A stretch of 30,442 bases of DNA from an uncultured Spartobacteria bacterium (GCA_937901895.1 CALGTD010000082.1:1-30442); one strand, 5' to 3'. Shown: positions 1-9,111, numbered from the stretch's first letter. Numbers and translations: made by a program. Notes: generated by a model not told the origin, from the letters alone.

Positions 1-215
1 ATATGACAGGTATGGATATGCCTCGGCTACTGGCGCTCCGCGTGACGCTTACGCTTCAATCCCTTCCATTCCGGTGCAAGGTCACTGCCGAAGGGCCGTT
101 CCAACGAAATTTTTTTGAACGCGGGCGGCGAATATGGTGTCGGTTTAAGCCGAAAACCAACCATTCCAAAAACTTCGTTCGTAGCATGCAGGTTTCTCCT
201 TCGGGGCAAACCCCC
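1..215. other. upstream region of the ABC operon
   Basis: The reading frame of the ABC ATPase stays open to the window edge, but its translation here is rich in Arg, Lys and Phe without family resemblance, so I read it as non-coding. It probably carries the operon's promoter. I could not pick out a convincing -35/-10 pair. Confidence 0.4.
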
Positions 216-1154
216 ATGGTAGAAGTGAAGGATCTTCGGAAGGAGTTTGGGCCGAAGGTCGCGGTTGACGGAATTTCCTTTTCCGTCGCAAAGGGCGAGG
301 TGCTCGGGTTTCTCGGGCCCAATGGCGCCGGCAAATCCACCACGATGCGCATGATCACCGGGTTCATCCCGCCATCGGATGGGCGGGTGACGGTCGGTGG
401 GTTCGACATGGCGGAGCAGCCGGTCGATGCGAAGCGCCTCATCGGCTATCTGCCGGAAAACGCACCCGCCTACACGGACATGACCGTCCATGGCTTTCTG
501 ACCTTTGCCGCCGAGTTGCGCGGGCTTTCCGGCGACGCCAAGCGGAAGGCGGTCGATCGCGTGGTCGAGATGTGCTTCCTCGAGGCGGTGCTCCACCAAA
601 GCGTGGAGACGCTTTCAAAGGGCTACCGACACCGCACGTGTTTCGCGCAATCGATCCTGCACGACCCTCCGGTGCTCATCCTCGACGAGCCGACGGACGG
701 CCTCGATCCCAACCAGAAGCACGAGGTGCGCACGCTCATCCGTCGCATGGGCGAGTCGAAGGCGATCATCTTCTCGACGCACATTCTCGAAGAAGTGGAG
801 GCCGTGTGCTCGCGCGCGATCGTGATCGATCGCGGCCGCATCGTCGCAAACGGCACCCCGGCCGAGCTGAAGCGCCGCTCGCCGCGTGCGGGCGTGGTCA
901 TCGTGCGCTTCGCCGCACCCACGGATGCAGCGGCAAAACTCCGGACAATCTCCGGCGTCGAATCGGTGGATCCGCTCGATGGCGAGCCCGCCTTCACTGT
1001 GAAGGGAAGGAACGGTGACCTCGGAACGGCCATCTACGATCTCGCGGTCTCGGAGCGATGGAAGATTGCGGATCTCCACGCCGAGGAAGGCCGGCTCGAC
1101 GATGTCTTCCGCAGCATCACGCAACCCGACACGAAGGAGGTGACGGCCAGGTGA
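216..1154 (+). CDS. ABC transporter ATP-binding protein, GldA-like
   Basis: This is the cytoplasmic ATPase of an ABC-2 type exporter, 312 aa from the chosen start. The nucleotide-binding domain shows Walker A GPNGAGKST at residues 34-42, signature LSKGYRHR at 133-140 in place of LSGGQ, Walker B LILDEPTDGLDP at 154-165 and the switch His in STHI at 187-190. The Q-loop reads YLPE (79-82 region), so Glu replaces the usual Gln. YLPE with LSKGYR is typical of the GldA/NatA branch. About 80 residues follow the domain, as usual in that branch. I chose ATG 216 (MVEVKDLRK) because ABC domains begin this way; ATG 186 is the alternative and neither has a clear Shine-Dalgarno site. The stop overlaps the permease start (GTGA). 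The substrate is not evident. Confidence 0.93.
   Translation: MVEVKDLRKEFGPKVAVDGISFSVAKGEVLGFLGPNGAGKSTTMRMITGFIPPSDGRVTVGGFDMAEQPVDAKRLIGYLPENAPAYTDMTVHGFLTFAAELRGLSGDAKRKAVDRVVEMCFLEAVLHQSVETLSKGYRHRTCFAQSILHDPPVLILDEPTDGLDPNQKHEVRTLIRRMGESKAIIFSTHILEEVEAVCSRAIVIDRGRIVANGTPAELKRRSPRAGVVIVRFAAPTDAAAKLRTISGVESVDPLDGEPAFTVKGRNGDLGTAIYDLAVSERWKIADLHAEEGRLDDVFRSITQPDTKEVTAR
1134..1143 (+). promoter_or_regulatory. strong Shine-Dalgarno for the ABC permease
   Basis: AAGGAGGTGA is a full match to the 16S anti-Shine-Dalgarno complement and ends 7 nt before GTG 1151. It lies inside the end of the ATPase gene. It fixes the GTG start of the permease, although that frame is open further upstream. Confidence 0.8.
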
Positions 1155-1897
1155 AGGACTCGCTGCGCAACATCGGTGCCGTCGTGCGACGGGAGACGAT
1201 CGGGTTCTTCGCGTCGCCCGTGGCCTACGTGTTCATCATCATCTTTCTGCTGCTGGCGGGCTTTTTCACCTTCATGGTGAGCGGCTTTTTCCAGCGCGGG
1301 CAGGCGAATCTCGAGCCGTTCTTCGTCTGGCAGCCGTGGCTCTACCTCTTCCTTGTGCCCGCGGTGGCCATGCGGATGTGGTCGGAGGAACGGCGGCTCG
1401 GCACGCTCGAGCTGCTCTTCACGATGCCAATCACGCCGTGGCAGGCGATCGTCGGGAAATTCCTTGCCGCGTGGCTCGTCGTGGCCGTGTCGCTGGCGCT
1501 CACGTTCCCGCTCGTCATCACGGTCAATTACCTCGGCAACCCAGACAACGGCGTGATCCTCGCCGGCTACGCGGGCAGTCTGCTGCTCGCCGGCGCGTAT
1601 CTCGCCATCGGCGCGATGATGTCCGCGCTCACGCGCAACCAGGTCGTGAGCTTCATCCTCGCGGTTGTTGTCTGTCTGTTCCTCGTGCTCGCGGGCTGGC
1701 CGCCCGTGACCGACCTCCTCGGTCGCTACGCGGCTCCGTGGCTCGTGGACGCCGTGGCGTCGTTCAGCGTGATGACTCACTTCCAGAGCATCCTCAAGGG
1801 CGTGCTCGATTCACGCGACCTGCTGTTCTTCGCCTCGGTCATCGTGTTCTCGCTTTTCACCACCAGCGTCATCCTTCGCACCTATCGCGCGGGCTGA
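1151..1897 (+). CDS. ABC-2 type permease, GldF-like
   Basis: This is an inner-membrane ABC-2 permease of 248 aa with about six hydrophobic segments, starting near residue 25. After the second segment comes a cytoplasmic motif, EERRLGTLELL, characteristic of ABC-2 permeases of the GldF/NosY type. The start is GTG 1151, set by the perfect Shine-Dalgarno at 1134-1143 and by the 4-nt GTGA overlap with the ATPase gene. It should form the exporter with the preceding ATPase, and the GldG-like protein starts 16 nt after its stop. The ATPase/permease/GldG-like trio exists in Bacteroidetes as the gliding-associated GldA-GldF-GldG set, but also widely in non-gliding bacteria where the substrate is unknown. 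No substrate can be read here. Confidence 0.92.
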   Translation: MKDSLRNIGAVVRRETIGFFASPVAYVFIIIFLLLAGFFTFMVSGFFQRGQANLEPFFVWQPWLYLFLVPAVAMRMWSEERRLGTLELLFTMPITPWQAIVGKFLAAWLVVAVSLALTFPLVITVNYLGNPDNGVILAGYAGSLLLAGAYLAIGAMMSALTRNQVVSFILAVVVCLFLVLAGWPPVTDLLGRYAAPWLVDAVASFSVMTHFQSILKGVLDSRDLLFFASVIVFSLFTTSVILRTYRAG

Positions 1898-1913
1898 CCT
1901 CTCGTCGTTCGTC

Positions 1914-3803
1914 ATGAAAAAATCCTCCAAGACATTTCTGTTCTCGGCGGGCGGAGTGGCGGCGGTCTTCCTCATTCTCGTCTCCCTCAACGTCATCGCC
2001 GGTTTCTTCAAAGCTCGAGCCGATCTCACCGCCGAGCGCGCATTCACGCTCACGGCCGGCACGCGCGCGGTGCTGAAAAAAATCGACGCCCCCATCCAGG
2101 TGCGGCTCTACGTCACGCGCGGGCCGGAAATGCCCGTCGAGCTCCGCAACTACGCCGCACAGGTCGAGGACATGCTCGAGGAATACCGGCAGCTGAATCC
2201 GGAAATCCGCATCGAAAAACTCGACCCCGAACCGGATTCCGACGCCGAGGATTCCGCGAACCTTGACGGCATCGAGCCGCGACTCCTGCCGAACGGCGAG
2301 CAGGTCTATCTCGGCGTGAGCGTGAGCCGGCTCGACCGCAAGTCGGCCGTGTCGTTCCTCTCGCCCGAGCGCGAGCGGTTGCTCGAATACGACCTCACCC
2401 GCGCCATCGCCGAGGTGCTCACCGACAAAAAACCGGTGGTCGGCATATTGAGCCCGCTGCCCGTCATGGGAATGAGCCCATCACTGATGTTCATGGGCGG
2501 CAACATGCAGCCGCCGTGGGCGTTTGTCTCGGAGCTTCAGCGGCAGTTCGAGGTGCGTGAAATTCCGTTCGCCTCGGAGTCGATTCCCGAGGACGTGAAC
2601 GTCCTGCTCGTGATTCACCCGGAGGGCATCAGCGACGGAACGCAATACGCGATCGACCAGTTCGTCCTTCGCGGCGGCAAGCTCGTCGCCTTCCTCGATC
2701 CCTACTGCGTGCTGGGCGGTTCCAGCCCGATGGGCGGCCCTGGTTCGTCCACGCTCGACAAGCTCCTGCCCGCCTGGGGCGTGGAATTTTCAACCGCGGT
2801 CGCGGTCGCCGACCTCGATTACATGACGCAGACCACGCGCGGTCGTCAGCCCGGCGTGCTCCAGCTCTCGGAGCAGGCTTTCGATCGCAGCGATGTCATC
2901 ACGGGCGACATCGACAACATGCTGCTCGTTTTCGCCGGTGCCTTCCAGGGCTCGCCGGCCGAGAGCCTGCAGCGCACCGTGCTCGCGAAATCCTCCAAGC
3001 ATTCGCAACTCGTTCCGCCGGCGCAGGCGGACTCCTCGCCGCAGACGATCCTCGATTCGTTCGAGGATTCCGGAATCGAATACCCGCTCGCAATCCGGCT
3101 CACCGGCAAATTCAAGACCGCGTTCCCGAACGGCAAACCCGGCGCCGCCAGCTCCGACAACGGGGAGAAGGACGAGGCAGACAAGGACGAAGCGAAGACG
3201 GAGGAGAACAAGGAGCAGGCCGCCGATTCCCTCAAGGAATCCACGGCCGACGGCGTGGTGATTCTCGTGGCCGACGCGGACTGCATCCAGGATCGCGCCG
3301 CCATTGCCGAATTGCCGAATCCCTTCGGCCAGCCCGTCCTGGTTCCCTCGAACGGCAACCTCTACTTCGGGTGGAACGCCGTCGAGCAGCTCGCCGGCGA
3401 CGAAAACCTCATCTCCGTGCGCGGCCGTGCGAGCCGCGAGCGGCCGTTCACCGTCGTTCGTGAGATGCAGGCCGAGGCCCGGCAGAAATACCAGAGCACG
3501 ATTCAACGCCTCGAGGACGAGCTCCAGCAAACCGAGGCGAAACTCAACCAGCTCCAGCAGGCGAAGTCCGATCAGCAGCAGCTCATCCTCTCGCCTGAGC
3601 AGCAACAGGAGCTCGAAAACTTCCGGAAGAAGCAGGCCGAGGTGCGCCAGCAGCTCAAGGAGGTGCGCCGTGACCTCGCCCGCGGCATCGACTCGCTCGA
3701 GACCCGGTTGAAGTGGATCAACATCGGTCTCATGCCCCTGATCGTCGCGATCGCCGGCCTCACCTTCTTCTTCATCAAACGTCAACGCGCTGTTCGTCGA
3801 TGA
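1914..3803 (+). CDS. GldG-like ABC auxiliary protein
   Basis: This 629-aa protein has one N-terminal membrane segment (about 9-31) and one C-terminal membrane segment (about 602-622), so most of it should lie in the periplasm. The architecture and the early motif RAFTLTAGTRAVLKKID match GldG / ABC_transp_aux proteins, which assemble with ABC-2 exporters. Residues about 412-443 are a Lys/Glu/Asp-rich low-complexity insert. Residues about 515-599, just before the last membrane segment, are Gln/Glu/Arg-rich with heptad spacing and predict a long coiled coil. ATG 1914 is 16 nt after the permease stop, and the stop overlaps the DUF4340 gene (ATGA). It probably acts as a periplasmic partner of the exporter. 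The biochemical role is unknown in the family. Confidence 0.88.
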   Translation: MKKSSKTFLFSAGGVAAVFLILVSLNVIAGFFKARADLTAERAFTLTAGTRAVLKKIDAPIQVRLYVTRGPEMPVELRNYAAQVEDMLEEYRQLNPEIRIEKLDPEPDSDAEDSANLDGIEPRLLPNGEQVYLGVSVSRLDRKSAVSFLSPERERLLEYDLTRAIAEVLTDKKPVVGILSPLPVMGMSPSLMFMGGNMQPPWAFVSELQRQFEVREIPFASESIPEDVNVLLVIHPEGISDGTQYAIDQFVLRGGKLVAFLDPYCVLGGSSPMGGPGSSTLDKLLPAWGVEFSTAVAVADLDYMTQTTRGRQPGVLQLSEQAFDRSDVITGDIDNMLLVFAGAFQGSPAESLQRTVLAKSSKHSQLVPPAQADSSPQTILDSFEDSGIEYPLAIRLTGKFKTAFPNGKPGAASSDNGEKDEADKDEAKTEENKEQAADSLKESTADGVVILVADADCIQDRAAIAELPNPFGQPVLVPSNGNLYFGWNAVEQLAGDENLISVRGRASRERPFTVVREMQAEARQKYQSTIQRLEDELQQTEAKLNQLQQAKSDQQQLILSPEQQQELENFRKKQAEVRQQLKEVRRDLARGIDSLETRLKWINIGLMPLIVAIAGLTFFFIKRQRAVRR

Positions 3804-4963
3804 AATCGAAGCAACTTTTCGTTCTCGCTGTTCTTGTCGTTGTTCTCGGAATCGCCAGCATTCTTCTGCTCCGGAGCGAGCACTCTTCGTGGCAGGCTCC
3901 GTCAGCCGCCGGCACCCGCGTGCTGGCGGAGTTCGACCCGAATGCCGTGGCGCGCGTCGAAATCAAAAACAAGGACGGCTCGGTCGTCCTCACGCGTCGC
4001 GAGGACAAATGGACCGTCGAGCAAAGCTCGGGCTATCCGGCGAACTTCGAGCGGATCAGCGGCCTCATCCGGCGCCTTTGGGACCTGAAGTCGGTGCAGG
4101 AGGTCGCCGCGGGGCCCTCGCAGTTTGCCCAGCTCGAGCTCGTCGAGCCCGCGGAAGGAAAATCCGACACAGGCACCGTAATCTCGCTTGAGGATGCGTC
4201 GGGCAAACGCCTCACGGCATTGCTCGCCGGCAAGACGCACATGCAGGCTCCTCCCGGTTTCCCCGGAGACGGCTATGCGGCCGGCCGTTACCTGATGGCG
4301 CTAGACGGAAAGAACCGCGTCGTTCTCGTGAGCGACCTGTTCGATGAAACCCGCCAGCCGGCGAAGGACTGGCTGGAGCGCGACTTCCTCCGTATTGCGA
4401 ATCCAAAATCGATCACGCTCAAGGGCCCCAATCGCGAGTGGTCCCTTACGCGTGAGAATCCCAGCGAACCGTGGAAGCTCGCCAACGGCGTGGTCCCCGA
4501 GGCCGGGAAGGCCGGAAGCATTGTCGCCGCGCTGGGCGTGCCGTCCTTCGACGACGTGAGCGCGGACGAGTCGGCGTTCGATTTCAGCGAGCCGGACACG
4601 CTCACCGTGCAAACGACTGATGGCTTCACCTACACATGGACGATCGGCAGGCAGAAGGACGACACCTACCCGGTAAAGATCGCAATCAACGGCGACTTCC
4701 CGAAGGAGCGCACGCCCGCCGAGGACGAGAAGCCGGAGGACAAGGAGAAGCTCGACGAGGCCTTCGCGAAGGAACGCGAGGCTCTCGAAAAGCGCCTCGC
4801 CGAGGAGAAGCGCTTCGAGAAATGGATCTATCGCATTCCCGCCACGACGCTCTCGTCGATTCTCGTCAGTGAGAAGGATCTTCAGCCTCCAACCCCTACG
4901 CAGGATCAAACATCCGAGAAAACCCCGGAACAGGCACCTGACCCAATCCCGGACACTCCGTAA
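3800..4963 (+). CDS. DUF4340 domain-containing membrane-anchored protein
   Basis: This is a 387-aa protein with a single N-terminal membrane anchor (residues about 5-24) and a periplasmic body. The pattern around residues 50-100 (VARVEIKNKDGSVVLTRRED followed by a Trp, a GYPAN element and LIRRLWDLKSV) is typical of DUF4340, a family routinely encoded after GldG-like genes. About 60 Lys/Glu-rich residues precede the last hydrophobic stretch, and the C-terminus is a Pro/Thr/Gln tail of about 30 residues. ATG 3800 overlaps the previous stop by 4 nt; the longer upstream frame overlaps GldG and is rejected. Its operon position suggests a fourth part of the same envelope complex. Function is unknown. 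Confidence 0.87.
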   Translation: MKSKQLFVLAVLVVVLGIASILLLRSEHSSWQAPSAAGTRVLAEFDPNAVARVEIKNKDGSVVLTRREDKWTVEQSSGYPANFERISGLIRRLWDLKSVQEVAAGPSQFAQLELVEPAEGKSDTGTVISLEDASGKRLTALLAGKTHMQAPPGFPGDGYAAGRYLMALDGKNRVVLVSDLFDETRQPAKDWLERDFLRIANPKSITLKGPNREWSLTRENPSEPWKLANGVVPEAGKAGSIVAALGVPSFDDVSADESAFDFSEPDTLTVQTTDGFTYTWTIGRQKDDTYPVKIAINGDFPKERTPAEDEKPEDKEKLDEAFAKEREALEKRLAEEKRFEKWIYRIPATTLSSILVSEKDLQPPTPTQDQTSEKTPEQAPDPIPDTP

Positions 4964-4978
4964 ATTGGGTCAAGGCCT

Positions 4979-7261
4979 ATGAAAACCACTTCCGAACTTC
5001 GCCGCGTCGCGTTTCTCGGAGACTATGTTCCGCGCCAGTGCGGCATCGCCACATTCACCGCCGATCTGCGCAACGCGATCGCCACGCAATATCCCTCGCT
5101 TCAATGCCCGGTCGTCTCCGTGAGCGACCGACCGGGCGGCTACGATTATCCGCCCGAGGTGCGTTTCGAGATCGCCGAGCGCGACCTGCCCGCGTATCGA
5201 CGCGCGGCGGATTTTCTGAACCTCGGCAACACGGACATTCTCTGCGTCCAGCACGAGTTTGGCATCTTCGGCGGGCCGGCGGGCAGCCATCTGCTCGCAA
5301 CGCTCGGCGCCCTGCGCATGCCCGTCGTCACCACGCTGCACACGGTGCTGCGCGAACCAAACCCGGATCAGCTCCGCGTCTTCAATGAACTCACGCGTCT
5401 CTCCGCGCGACTCGTGGTGATGACCGATAAGGGCGCGGAATTCCTGCGCGAGATCTACAACATCCCGTCGGACAAAATCGACGTGATCCCGCACGGCATC
5501 CCCGATGTGCCGTTCGTCGATCCGAATTTCTACAAGGATCAATTCGGCGTGGAGGGCCGGCAGGTGCTGCTGACCTTCGGCCTGCTCTCGCCGAGCAAGG
5601 GCATCGAAAACGTTCTCAACGCCCTGCCCGAGATTGTCTCCGAGTTTCCGGATGTCGTTTACATCGTCCTCGGCGCGACGCATCCGAGCCTCATCCGCGA
5701 TCAGGGCGAAAGCTACCGCCTCAGTCTCGAGCGTCTCGCGCAGAAAAACGGCGTGAGCCGCAACGTCATTTTCTTCAATCGCTTCGTCGAACTCGAGGAA
5801 CTCACGGAATTCATCGGCGCCGCCGACATTTACATCACGCCCTATCTCAGCGAGGCGCAGATCACCAGCGGCACGCTTTCCTACAGCTTCGGAGCCGGCA
5901 AGGCGGTCATTTCCACACCCTACTGGCACGCGGCGGAATTACTCGCCGACGACCGCGGCGTGCTCGTGCCATTCGGCGATCCCTCCGCAATCGCCACCGC
6001 GGTGAAGGATCTTCTTCGCAGCGAGACACGGCGCCACGCGATGCGCAAGGCCGCCTACAAGCTCGGTCGCGAGATGACTTGGTCGAACGTCGCCCACCAG
6101 TATGTCGCAAGCTTTGAACGCGCACGCCAGGAGCGCCGCGTCGCGGTTCGCGCGGGCTTCCGCGCACAAACGCTGGACCGTCGTCGCGACGATCTTCCGG
6201 CCGCGCGATTCGATCACCTTCTGCGCATGACGGATGGCACCGGCATGCTCCAGCACGCGACGTTCACCGTGCCCAACTTCCAGCACGGATACTGCACGGA
6301 CGACAACGCCCGCGCGCTCATGCTCATGATGCTCCTGGACGAAGCCGAGGAGGAGGTTCCACGCGGTTACGAGATCACAGGCGCCTACGCGGGATTTCTC
6401 CAGGATGCGTTCGATCCGAAGCTCCGGCGCTTCCGGAACTTCATGGCGTTCGACCGCACCTGGCTAGAGGAAGTTGGCTCCGAGGACAGCCACGGTCGCG
6501 CGCTCTGGGCGCTCGGCACCTGCGTCGGCCGCGCACGCAACAACAGCATCCGGCAATGGGCGGCCCAGATTTTCGAGGCGGCTGTCGAAACCGTGGAGAC
6601 GTTCACCTCGCCACGGGCGTGGGCGTTTACGATCCTCGGCCTTCACGAATATCTCCGCGCGCTCAGCGGCGATCTGCTCGCCAACCGGCTGCGCGAAAGC
6701 CTCAGCGACCGTCTGCTCGCGCTGTTCCGGGAGACCGCCGACAAGGACTGGCTGTGGTTCGAGAACGTCGTCGCCTACGACAACGCGCGCATCTCACAGG
6801 CGCTGATTCTCAGCGGCCGCTGGACCGGGCATGAGGAAATGCTGCGCGTCGGCCTCGACACCCTCCGTTGGCTCGCGAAGAACCAGACCGGCGAACACGG
6901 ACAGTTCCGGCCGATCGGATCAAACGGCTTCTGGGTTCGCGGTCAGGCACCGGCACGCTTCGATCAGCAGCCGATCGAGGCGAATGCCATGCTCAGCGCG
7001 TGCCTCGAGGCCCATGGCGCCACCGGCGACGAGTTCTGGCTGCGCGAGGCGCGCAAGGCATTCGACTGGTTCCTCGGTGGAAACGATCTCGGTATTTCGC
7101 TCTACGACGCGCAGACCGGCGGCTGCCGCGACGGGCTTCACATCGACCGCGCCAACCAGAACCAGGGCGCGGAATCCACCCTGGCCTTCCTGCTCTCGCT
7201 CTCCGAGATGCGGCTTGCGCAGAACATTCTCACCCCGTTCGAACCCCAAAAGACCGTATGA
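4979..7261 (+). CDS. GT4 glycosyltransferase with C-terminal helical barrel-like domain
   Basis: This is a 760-aa cytoplasmic protein without signal peptide. Residues 1 to about 385 form a GT-B fold of the GT4 type: an N-terminal element LGDYVPRQCGIATFTADL, a middle element LTFGLLSPSKGIENVLNALP starting the nucleotide-sugar domain, and a donor-site stretch PYLSEAQITSGTLSYSFGAG with Glu and Gly in the expected places. From about residue 400 a second half follows, with repeated Trp/Ala/Leu helices (GYCTDDNARALMLMMLLDEA, then Glu-Asp-Ser-His-Gly-Arg near 495). This resembles (alpha/alpha)6 six-hairpin proteins, but I cannot assign a catalytic family. It starts 15 nt after DUF4340 and its stop overlaps the GH130 gene (ATGA), so the two sugar enzymes are coupled. 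The donor and acceptor cannot be read; a mannose-type sugar is inferred only from GH130. Confidence 0.87.
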   Translation: MKTTSELRRVAFLGDYVPRQCGIATFTADLRNAIATQYPSLQCPVVSVSDRPGGYDYPPEVRFEIAERDLPAYRRAADFLNLGNTDILCVQHEFGIFGGPAGSHLLATLGALRMPVVTTLHTVLREPNPDQLRVFNELTRLSARLVVMTDKGAEFLREIYNIPSDKIDVIPHGIPDVPFVDPNFYKDQFGVEGRQVLLTFGLLSPSKGIENVLNALPEIVSEFPDVVYIVLGATHPSLIRDQGESYRLSLERLAQKNGVSRNVIFFNRFVELEELTEFIGAADIYITPYLSEAQITSGTLSYSFGAGKAVISTPYWHAAELLADDRGVLVPFGDPSAIATAVKDLLRSETRRHAMRKAAYKLGREMTWSNVAHQYVASFERARQERRVAVRAGFRAQTLDRRRDDLPAARFDHLLRMTDGTGMLQHATFTVPNFQHGYCTDDNARALMLMMLLDEAEEEVPRGYEITGAYAGFLQDAFDPKLRRFRNFMAFDRTWLEEVGSEDSHGRALWALGTCVGRARNNSIRQWAAQIFEAAVETVETFTSPRAWAFTILGLHEYLRALSGDLLANRLRESLSDRLLALFRETADKDWLWFENVVAYDNARISQALILSGRWTGHEEMLRVGLDTLRWLAKNQTGEHGQFRPIGSNGFWVRGQAPARFDQQPIEANAMLSACLEAHGATGDEFWLREARKAFDWFLGGNDLGISLYDAQTGGCRDGLHIDRANQNQGAESTLAFLLSLSEMRLAQNILTPFEPQKTV

Positions 7262-8724
7262 TGCACCGTCTTCCACTGCAGATTCGACCGGATCCCACGC
7301 GTGTGCTCGTGCGCCCGTTCGTGCCTGCCGCCGAGCCGCGTGCGCTCAATCCCACCGACGCGCCACGCGCGTTGAAGATTCTCACGCGCATTCTCTCGCT
7401 GGGCGACGACGAAGTTCACCGGCTGCTCGACGAAGTGATGCGCGACTTTGAGAACCGGCACTCCGACATCCGGCGCATCTTTCTGGACCACTTCGAGCGG
7501 GTTCGTGAATACCTGCCCACCGACCGGCCGCTCTCCGAGGAGCGCCGCCTGCTCATCGGCGCCTATTTCACGAACGAATACTCGCTCGAGTGCGTCGCCG
7601 TCTTCAATCCGAGCATCGTTCCGCACCCCGACCAAAGCGGCGTCGACTCGGATTCCGTTCGCATCATTCTCAGTCTGCGCGCCACTGGTGAAGGTCACAT
7701 TTCGTCCATCACCTTCCGCTCCGGCATCGTTCACGGAAACGGCGGGATCGAAATCGATCCGCCGTCGCGGTTCGTCGCCGAGCCGCGGCCCATTCCCTCC
7801 GCCGAATACGACCGGGAAACCTTCACTCGAAAACTCGCCGAGCTCGGCCTCGACAACGCGTTCGCGCGCCACGTGCTCGACACGCTGGGCGATCGCTTCA
7901 CGCTCGCGCAGTTGCGGTCCGCGGTGGACGTCCAGCGGCGCTATCACAAGCACCCCGACACCGACGGCATCGGAGCCCGGATGGTCCTGCTCGCCCGCTC
8001 CAACTACGAGGTCGAGTTCGACCCCTCGCAAAGCATCTCCGAGCGCATCATCTTCCCGTTCTCGCCGAGCCAGAGCAATGGCATCGAGGACGCGCGATTC
8101 GTCTGTTTCCGCGACGACGACGGCTCCGTCACCTACGTCGCGACCTACACCGCCTACGACGGCCGCATCGTCCTGCCGCAGCTTCTCGAAACGCGCGACT
8201 TCCTGCGTTTCCGCGTCTGCACGCTCAACGGCCCCGCGGTTCAAAACAAGGGCATGGCGCTCTTCCCGCGCCGCATCGGCGGGCACTACTGCATGCTCTC
8301 CCGGCAGGACAACGAGAACATCCACGTCATGTTCTCCGACCATCTCCATTTCTGGTTCGAGTCGCGTGTCATTCTGCGACCCACGGAGCCCTGGGAGTTC
8401 GTCCAGCTCGGCAACTGCGGCTCACCGATCGAAACCGAGGCCGGCTGGCTCGTGCTCACCCACGGCGTCGGCCCGATGCGCAAATACTGCATCGGCGCGA
8501 TCCTGCTCGATCTCGAGGACCCGACGCGTGTGATTGGCCGTCTGCGCGAACCCCTTCTCAAACCCGCACCCGACGAACGCGAAGGCTACGTCCCCAACGT
8601 CGTCTACACTTGCGGGGCGATGGTTCACCGCGGTCGGCTCATGGTCCCCTACGCGATCTCCGACACCGCAACCACCTTCGCCACGGCGTCGCTGGACGAC
8701 ATCCTCTCGGCGATGACAAAGTAA
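7258..8724 (+). CDS. glycoside hydrolase/phosphorylase family 130 protein
   Basis: This 488-aa protein shows motifs of the longer GH130 group. NGIEDARF near 274-281 places the likely catalytic Asp at about 278. NKGMALFPRR and SRQDNENI form the middle blades. LTHGVGPMRKYCIGAILLDL and EREGYVPNVVYTCGA form the last blades of the five-bladed propeller. GH130 enzymes act on beta-linked mannosides by phosphorolysis or hydrolysis. The basic residues after the catalytic motif (Arg and Lys/His) leave phosphorolysis possible, but I cannot align them to decide. There is no signal peptide, so it works in the cytoplasm. ATG 7258 overlaps the GT4 stop; the next codon is also ATG. A GT4 gene directly before a GH130 gene suggests making and recycling of a mannoside-like oligosaccharide. 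Confidence 0.86.
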   Translation: MMHRLPLQIRPDPTRVLVRPFVPAAEPRALNPTDAPRALKILTRILSLGDDEVHRLLDEVMRDFENRHSDIRRIFLDHFERVREYLPTDRPLSEERRLLIGAYFTNEYSLECVAVFNPSIVPHPDQSGVDSDSVRIILSLRATGEGHISSITFRSGIVHGNGGIEIDPPSRFVAEPRPIPSAEYDRETFTRKLAELGLDNAFARHVLDTLGDRFTLAQLRSAVDVQRRYHKHPDTDGIGARMVLLARSNYEVEFDPSQSISERIIFPFSPSQSNGIEDARFVCFRDDDGSVTYVATYTAYDGRIVLPQLLETRDFLRFRVCTLNGPAVQNKGMALFPRRIGGHYCMLSRQDNENIHVMFSDHLHFWFESRVILRPTEPWEFVQLGNCGSPIETEAGWLVLTHGVGPMRKYCIGAILLDLEDPTRVIGRLREPLLKPAPDEREGYVPNVVYTCGAMVHRGRLMVPYAISDTATTFATASLDDILSAMTK

Positions 8725-9111
8725 TCGATCGCGCCATCCTCGCGCACGCGGATCTCGCGGAGTCAGAATTCATCATCCGGGACCCTTCCCCATTCGCTAT
8801 TCGCGAATGGCGAATACGTTCGCCGTAGAGATTTGCTTCCATGGAACCCGGCGCCCCGGCTCTCCGAGTCGCGCCTTTGAGAGAAAACAGGCGACTGCCT
8901 CAGCGCTCTTCGGTGGCCAGCGAGTAGCTGGTGCTTCGGCCCCCGCCCTTGTCCTGACGGAGGACGCCCGGTCCAGGAGTTCCTTGATATCTCGAAACGC
9001 CGTGTCCGGGGAGCCCTCTTTGCGGGAACGTGACATAGACTGCGGTCAAAGGCTGTCAGCGCCAGCACCAAAATTCTCGACAAATCACGACTGTTGATAT
9101 CGTATATTCGC
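8725..9111. other. intergenic region between GH130 gene and blaI-like gene
   Basis: This stretch of 387 bases has no gene I can support. It holds an imperfect 24-bp palindrome (8792-8815), described separately. A 79-codon minus-strand frame (9036 to 8797) is divergent from the repressor gene, has no Shine-Dalgarno site and resembles no family I know; I give it about 15 percent. The repressor's promoter should lie in the last 60 bases, which are clearly more AT-rich; TCGACA at about 9077 with TCGTAT 17 nt later is a weak candidate. I see no TACAnnTGTA operator here. Confidence 0.5.
8792..8815. repeat. imperfect 24-bp palindrome after the GH130 gene
   Basis: The segment begins ATTCGC and ends GCGAAT and is self-complementary except for one mismatched pair; its core is TTCGCGAA. 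It starts 68 nt after the GH130 stop. It could fold into a long hairpin that ends or stabilises the first operon's transcript, but no T-run follows. A protein-binding site is the alternative. Confidence 0.6.

Noticed and set aside
3..215. N-terminal extension of the ABC ATPase to the window start.
   Set aside because: The extra 71 codons have no relation to ABC proteins, and the canonical start MVEVKDLRK is at 216.
216..4963. Reading the GldA/GldF/GldG-like genes as evidence of gliding motility.
   Set aside because: This ABC set is widespread in non-gliding bacteria, and no other gliding or type IX secretion gene is in the window.
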